A DNA stretch of 64,000 nt from the NCBI GenBank assembly GCA_965602035.1, contig OZ271919.1:682001-746000 (forward strand), given 5' to 3'. Position numbers and translations under genes: made by a program. Origin of the DNA: Natronospirillum sp965602035 (GTDB taxonomy: Bacteria; Pseudomonadota; Gammaproteobacteria; Pseudomonadales; Natronospirillaceae). The notes below the pieces were generated by a model. It was not told the origin of the DNA. It saw only the letters and a list, made by a program, of their open reading frames with translations, and made no database searches. Positions 60,561 through 64,000 of the stretch are shown here, in pieces; position 1 is the first letter of the stretch; every line of letters starts with the position of its first letter.

Positions 60561-63410
60561 ATGACTGAAAGCACCATGGAGCAGCAGTGGGCGCTCTCGC
60601 ACTTCGCCGGCGGCAACTCTGAGTACCTGGAGGAGTTGTTCGAAGCGTATCTGCAGGATCCCAACTCTGTTCCGGAACAATGGCGCAACGAATTTGACAA
60701 ACTGCCGAGCGTAAACGAAGACGTTCGCACCGATACACCACACAAGCCGATCCGGGACCACTTCCTGGTCCTGGGTCAGTCCCGCGCCGGCGGGCGTGCC
60801 GGTTCGGTTGCTCCCAGTATTTCCTCGGACCATGAACGCAAACAGGTACTGGTGCATCAGCTGGGCACTGCCTATCGGTTCCGGGGTCACCAGGAAGCCA
60901 ACCTCGATCCACTCGGGCTTCTCGAGCGGCCGCTGGTGCCCGATCTTGACCCCCGCTCGCATGGCCTGACAGAAGCCGACGAAGACACCGTATTCAACTG
61001 CAGCAATCTGTTCATCGGCAAGGATGAAGCGCCGCTCAAAGAGATTGTTAAAGCGCTTCGCGATACCTATTGCGGCAGTATCGGCGCCGAGTTCACCCAC
61101 ATCGTGGATACGGCCGAGCGCCGCTGGCTGGAGCACCGGCTGGAGTCGGTGCGTTCGAAGCCGAACTTCAGCCAGGATGCTCGCCTGCACATGTTCGAGC
61201 GTCTTACTGCGGCGGAAGGCCTGGAGAAGTACCTGGGGTCGAAGTACCCCGGCACCAAGCGATTCGGGCTTGAAGGCGCAGAAACCATGATTCCGGCCAT
61301 AGATGAGCTGATTCAGCGCTGTGGTTCATACGGCACCAAGGAAATCGTCATCGGCATGGCCCACCGCGGCCGTCTCAATATGCTGGTCAATATCCTGGGC
61401 AAGAACCCGCGCGATCTGTTCGATGAGTTCGAAGGCAAATCCTTCCTGGATATGGGATCGGGTGACGTCAAATACCACCAGGGTTTCTCTTCGAATGTCA
61501 TGACCACCGGTGGTGAAGTTCACCTGGCTCTGGCCTTCAATCCGTCGCACCTCGAAATTGCGGCGCCCGTGGTGGAAGGCTCCGTTCGGGCCCGCCAGGA
61601 CCGCCGTGATGATCCGGGTGGTTCACTGGTGGTGCCGGTCAACATTCACGGTGACGCCTCCTTTGCTGGTCAGGGTGTGGTCATGGAGACGTTCCAGATG
61701 TCCCAGACCCGGGCATTCAAGACCGGCGGCACCATCCATTACATCATCAACAACCAGGTCGGCTTCACGACCTCCCGTCGCGAAGACATGCGCTCCACCG
61801 AGTACTGCACCGATATAGCGAAAATGGTGCAGGCGCCGATTCTGCATGTGAATGGAGATGATCCGGAAGCCGTTGTATTCGCAACGCAGCTCGCTGTCGA
61901 TTTCCGCAATACGTTCCGCAAGGACATCGTTATCGACATCGTCTGTTACCGTCGCCGGGGTCATAACGAAGCCGACGAGCCGGCCATGACCCAGCCGGTC
62001 ATGTACAATAAGATCAAGTCGCACAAATCGGCGCTGGAACAGTATGCCAGCCAGTTGGTTGACGAAGGTGTGTTGCAGAAAGATGACACCAAGCGGTTCT
62101 TCAACAACTATCGTGACGCACTGGACAACGGCGACCATGTGGCCAAGTCTCTGGTAAAAGAACCCAACACATCGCTCTTTGTTGACTGGACGCCCTACCT
62201 GAATCAACCGGTGATCGACTATCACGACACCTCGATTCCGCTGAAAGAGCTCCAGGAAATCGCCCGCGATATGAACCGTATCCCGGAAGCGCTGCCCCTG
62301 CAGAAGCAGGTGCAGAAAATTGTTGCTGACCGCGACAAGATGACGGCCGGGGCGACGCCGATCAACTGGGGCTACGCGGAAACGCTGGCCTATGCGACTC
62401 TGCTGAAGGAAGGTTATCCGATCCGGTTAACCGGCCAGGATTCCGGGCGCGGTACCTTTGCTCACCGTCACGCTGTCCTGCACAACGCCAAGAATGGCAC
62501 ACAGTACATTCCGCTGCAGAATCTGTCGGAAGACCAGCCGGCCTTCGATATTTATGACTCCTTCCTCTCTGAGGAGGCCGTGCTCGCCTTTGAATACGGC
62601 TACGCCACCACACGCCCGAATTCGCTGGTGATCTGGGAAGCCCAGTTCGGTGATTTTGCCAACGGTGCCCAGGTCGTCATTGACCAGTTCATCACCAGTG
62701 GTGAGCACAAATGGGGACGTCTCTGCGGCCTCGTATTGCTGCTGCCCCATGGCTATGAAGGGCAGGGACCCGAGCACTCATCAGCGCGTCTGGAGCGTTT
62801 CCTCCAGCTCTGCGCCGAGCAGAATATCCAGGTCTGTGTGCCGACCACGCCGGCGCAGGTCTACCACATGCTCCGCCGCCAGGCGAAACGCAACCTGCGT
62901 AAGCCGCTGGTCGTCCTGTCACCCAAGAGCCTGCTGCGTCACAAGGCCGCGGTGTCGAACCTGGAGGCTCTCGCGGATGGCCACTTCCATACCGTTATCG
63001 GTGAGGTGGACGAGAGCATCAAGGCCGAGCAGGTCCAGCGCGTCGTGCTCTGCTCGGGCAAGGTCTATTATGACCTGGCCGAATATCGCCGGACGGAGGA
63101 GATTACCAATGTGGCGATTGTGCGCATAGAGCAGTTGTACCCCTTCCCGGAGGAAGAACTGCAGAAGGCGCTGGCGCCCTATGTCAACCTGGAAGATGTG
63201 GTCTGGTGTCAGGAAGAACCGATGAACCAGGGCGCCTGGTACAGTAGTCAGCACCATATGCGCAATGTGGTCTCCCGGCACAACCCTGACAACGAACTGA
63301 ACTATGCGGGGCGCGAAGCGTCGGCAGCACCGGCTGCCGGCTACATGAAGCTGCATCTTGAGCAGCAGAAGCGCCTGATTGAAGACGCATTGATCTACCC
63401 GAAAAAATAA
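60561..63410 (+). CDS. sucA: 2-oxoglutarate dehydrogenase E1 component
   Basis: A 949-residue thiamine-diphosphate enzyme decarboxylating 2-oxoglutarate and passing the succinyl group to the SucB lipoyl arm. AYRFRGHQEANLDPLG, GMAHRGRLNMLVNILGK, HPSHLEI-like FNPSHLEIAAPVVEGSVRAR and the ThDP/Mg block GDASFAGQGVVMETFQMSQT are present; QDSGRGTFAHRHAVLHN begins the pyrimidine-binding half. The length is normal (E. coli 933). It is 35 bp before sucB and continues the sdh operon. Confidence 0.98.
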   Translation: MTESTMEQQWALSHFAGGNSEYLEELFEAYLQDPNSVPEQWRNEFDKLPSVNEDVRTDTPHKPIRDHFLVLGQSRAGGRAGSVAPSISSDHERKQVLVHQLGTAYRFRGHQEANLDPLGLLERPLVPDLDPRSHGLTEADEDTVFNCSNLFIGKDEAPLKEIVKALRDTYCGSIGAEFTHIVDTAERRWLEHRLESVRSKPNFSQDARLHMFERLTAAEGLEKYLGSKYPGTKRFGLEGAETMIPAIDELIQRCGSYGTKEIVIGMAHRGRLNMLVNILGKNPRDLFDEFEGKSFLDMGSGDVKYHQGFSSNVMTTGGEVHLALAFNPSHLEIAAPVVEGSVRARQDRRDDPGGSLVVPVNIHGDASFAGQGVVMETFQMSQTRAFKTGGTIHYIINNQVGFTTSRREDMRSTEYCTDIAKMVQAPILHVNGDDPEAVVFATQLAVDFRNTFRKDIVIDIVCYRRRGHNEADEPAMTQPVMYNKIKSHKSALEQYASQLVDEGVLQKDDTKRFFNNYRDALDNGDHVAKSLVKEPNTSLFVDWTPYLNQPVIDYHDTSIPLKELQEIARDMNRIPEALPLQKQVQKIVADRDKMTAGATPINWGYAETLAYATLLKEGYPIRLTGQDSGRGTFAHRHAVLHNAKNGTQYIPLQNLSEDQPAFDIYDSFLSEEAVLAFEYGYATTRPNSLVIWEAQFGDFANGAQVVIDQFITSGEHKWGRLCGLVLLLPHGYEGQGPEHSSARLERFLQLCAEQNIQVCVPTTPAQVYHMLRRQAKRNLRKPLVVLSPKSLLRHKAAVSNLEALADGHFHTVIGEVDESIKAEQVQRVVLCSGKVYYDLAEYRRTEEITNVAIVRIEQLYPFPEEELQKALAPYVNLEDVVWCQEEPMNQGAWYSSQHHMRNVVSRHNPDNELNYAGREASAAPAAGYMKLHLEQQKRLIEDALIYPKK

Positions 63411-63445
63411 GTACGCAGTGTACCGATACGGTTAAGGAATAAAGC

Positions 63446-64000
63446 ATGGCAATTGAAATCAAAGCCCCACAGTTCCCCGAGTCTGTAGCCGACGGTAGTA
63501 TTGCTACCTGGCACAAAAAGCCGGGCGAATCCTGCTCTCGCGATGACCTGCTGGCCGACATAGAGACAGATAAAGTGGTGCTTGAAGTAACGGCGCCAGC
63601 GGACGGTGTTATCAAGGAAATTCTCCAGGACGAGGGCGCGACCGTTGAAAGCGAAATGGTCATCGCCACGTTTGAAGAGGGCGCCGAGGGCATGTCCGGC
63701 GGTGAAGACAAGGGCAGCGACGAGGCAGAGTCCGCAGAGACGAAATCCGACGACAGCGCTTCAGAGTCGGAATCCGGAGGTGACAGTCAACCGTCTCAAC
63801 CCGCTTCATCCAGCGGCTCACCGGGCAAGGATACCGGCCTGAGCCGGGAGGAAGCAGAAAAGCTTCTGAGTCCGGCCGCACGGCGTCTGGTTGATGAAGA
63901 CGACCTTGACCCCACCCGCATTGAAGGTACCGGCAAGGGCGGACGCATTACCAAGGAAGACGTCATGGCGTTCCAGCGCCAGCAGGAAGCGCCTGACCGT
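63446..64000 (+). CDS. sucB: 2-oxoglutarate dehydrogenase E2, dihydrolipoyl succinyltransferase (3' end outside window)
   Basis: The first 185 codons of sucB; the frame is open to the right edge. The N-terminal lipoyl domain (residues 1-78) has the lipoylated Lys43 in IETDKVVLEV. The linker (about 79-132) is rich in Ser, Asp, Glu and Gly instead of the usual Ala/Pro, and is followed by the E1/E3-binding domain (LLSPAARRLVDEDDLDPTRI and GTGKGGRITKEDV). The catalytic succinyltransferase domain should follow outside the window. AAGGAATAAAGC supplies the ribosome site before the ATG. Confidence 0.96.
   Translation, partial: MAIEIKAPQFPESVADGSIATWHKKPGESCSRDDLLADIETDKVVLEVTAPADGVIKEILQDEGATVESEMVIATFEEGAEGMSGGEDKGSDEAESAETKSDDSASESESGGDSQPSQPASSSGSPGKDTGLSREEAEKLLSPAARRLVDEDDLDPTRIEGTGKGGRITKEDVMAFQRQQEAPDR

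Overview
The window is a stretch of core chromosome from a Gammaproteobacterium, about 58% G+C by eye. The organism is probably an aerobic, respiring, chemotactic member of the Pseudomonadales/Oceanospirillales group. The assignment rests on gene order: gdhB-DUF2835-pyrD-rmf-rlmL, nadK-yeaC-DUF2797-pepN, uup-hypothetical-fadBA-hypothetical-topA and gltA/sdhCDAB-sucAB all resemble Pseudomonas-type chromosomes. I cannot name the genus. I see no rRNA, tRNA, insertion sequence, prophage, CRISPR array or classical defence island, and nothing whose composition suggests recent transfer.

Layout. 1-1.8 kb: the end of an HD-GYP c-di-GMP phosphodiesterase, then tcdA. 1.75-8.2 kb (minus strand): a tightly overlapping moxR-DUF58-DUF4381-batA-batB(TPR)-batD operon, an envelope-associated AAA+/von Willebrand A system. 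8.4-17.5 kb: the large NAD-glutamate dehydrogenase, a DUF2835 gene, pyrD, the ribosome hibernation gene rmf (opposite strand) and rlmL. 17.5-17.7 kb: two different arrays of 7-bp tandem repeats. 17.7-20 kb: trmA and a coupled DUF418 membrane protein. 20-23.6 kb: divergent ppsR and ppsA. 23.6-29.9 kb: a DnaJ-related gene and DUF1853, then nadK, yeaC, DUF2797 and pepN. 29.8-31.4 kb: a coupled cluster of three little-known genes including a DUF1624 acyltransferase-like membrane protein. 31.5-41.3 kb: a tas-type aldo-keto reductase, a chemoreceptor, gloB, yaaA, a YajG-like lipoprotein, a LysR regulator, a DUF5610-like protein, a glutaredoxin-like protein, cheV and a MOSC protein. 41.4-45.7 kb: an RND efflux permease and its adaptor. 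45.8-55.4 kb: uup, fadBA, two unassigned membrane-anchored proteins and topA. 55.5-64 kb: gltA, divergent from sdhCDAB-sucA-sucB, which runs off the right edge.

How the genes fit together: fadBA produces acetyl-CoA, gltA and sdh-suc make up much of the TCA cycle, gdhB feeds 2-oxoglutarate into it, and ppsA (controlled by ppsR) draws carbon out towards gluconeogenesis. rmf, rlmL, trmA, tcdA and uup all concern ribosomes or tRNA. A clear promoter pair with long leaders lies between gltA and sdhC.

I did not find an obviously new multi-gene system. The best leads are: a BatB protein whose metal-binding (MIDAS) residues are degraded beside an intact BatA; paired heptanucleotide arrays that begin at the rlmL stop codon; a possible 21-codon leader ORF overlapping the rmf start codon; and the uncharacterised three-gene membrane/secreted/basic cluster at 29.8-31.4 kb. 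All functions are inferred by reading sequences and from family knowledge; no searches were run.
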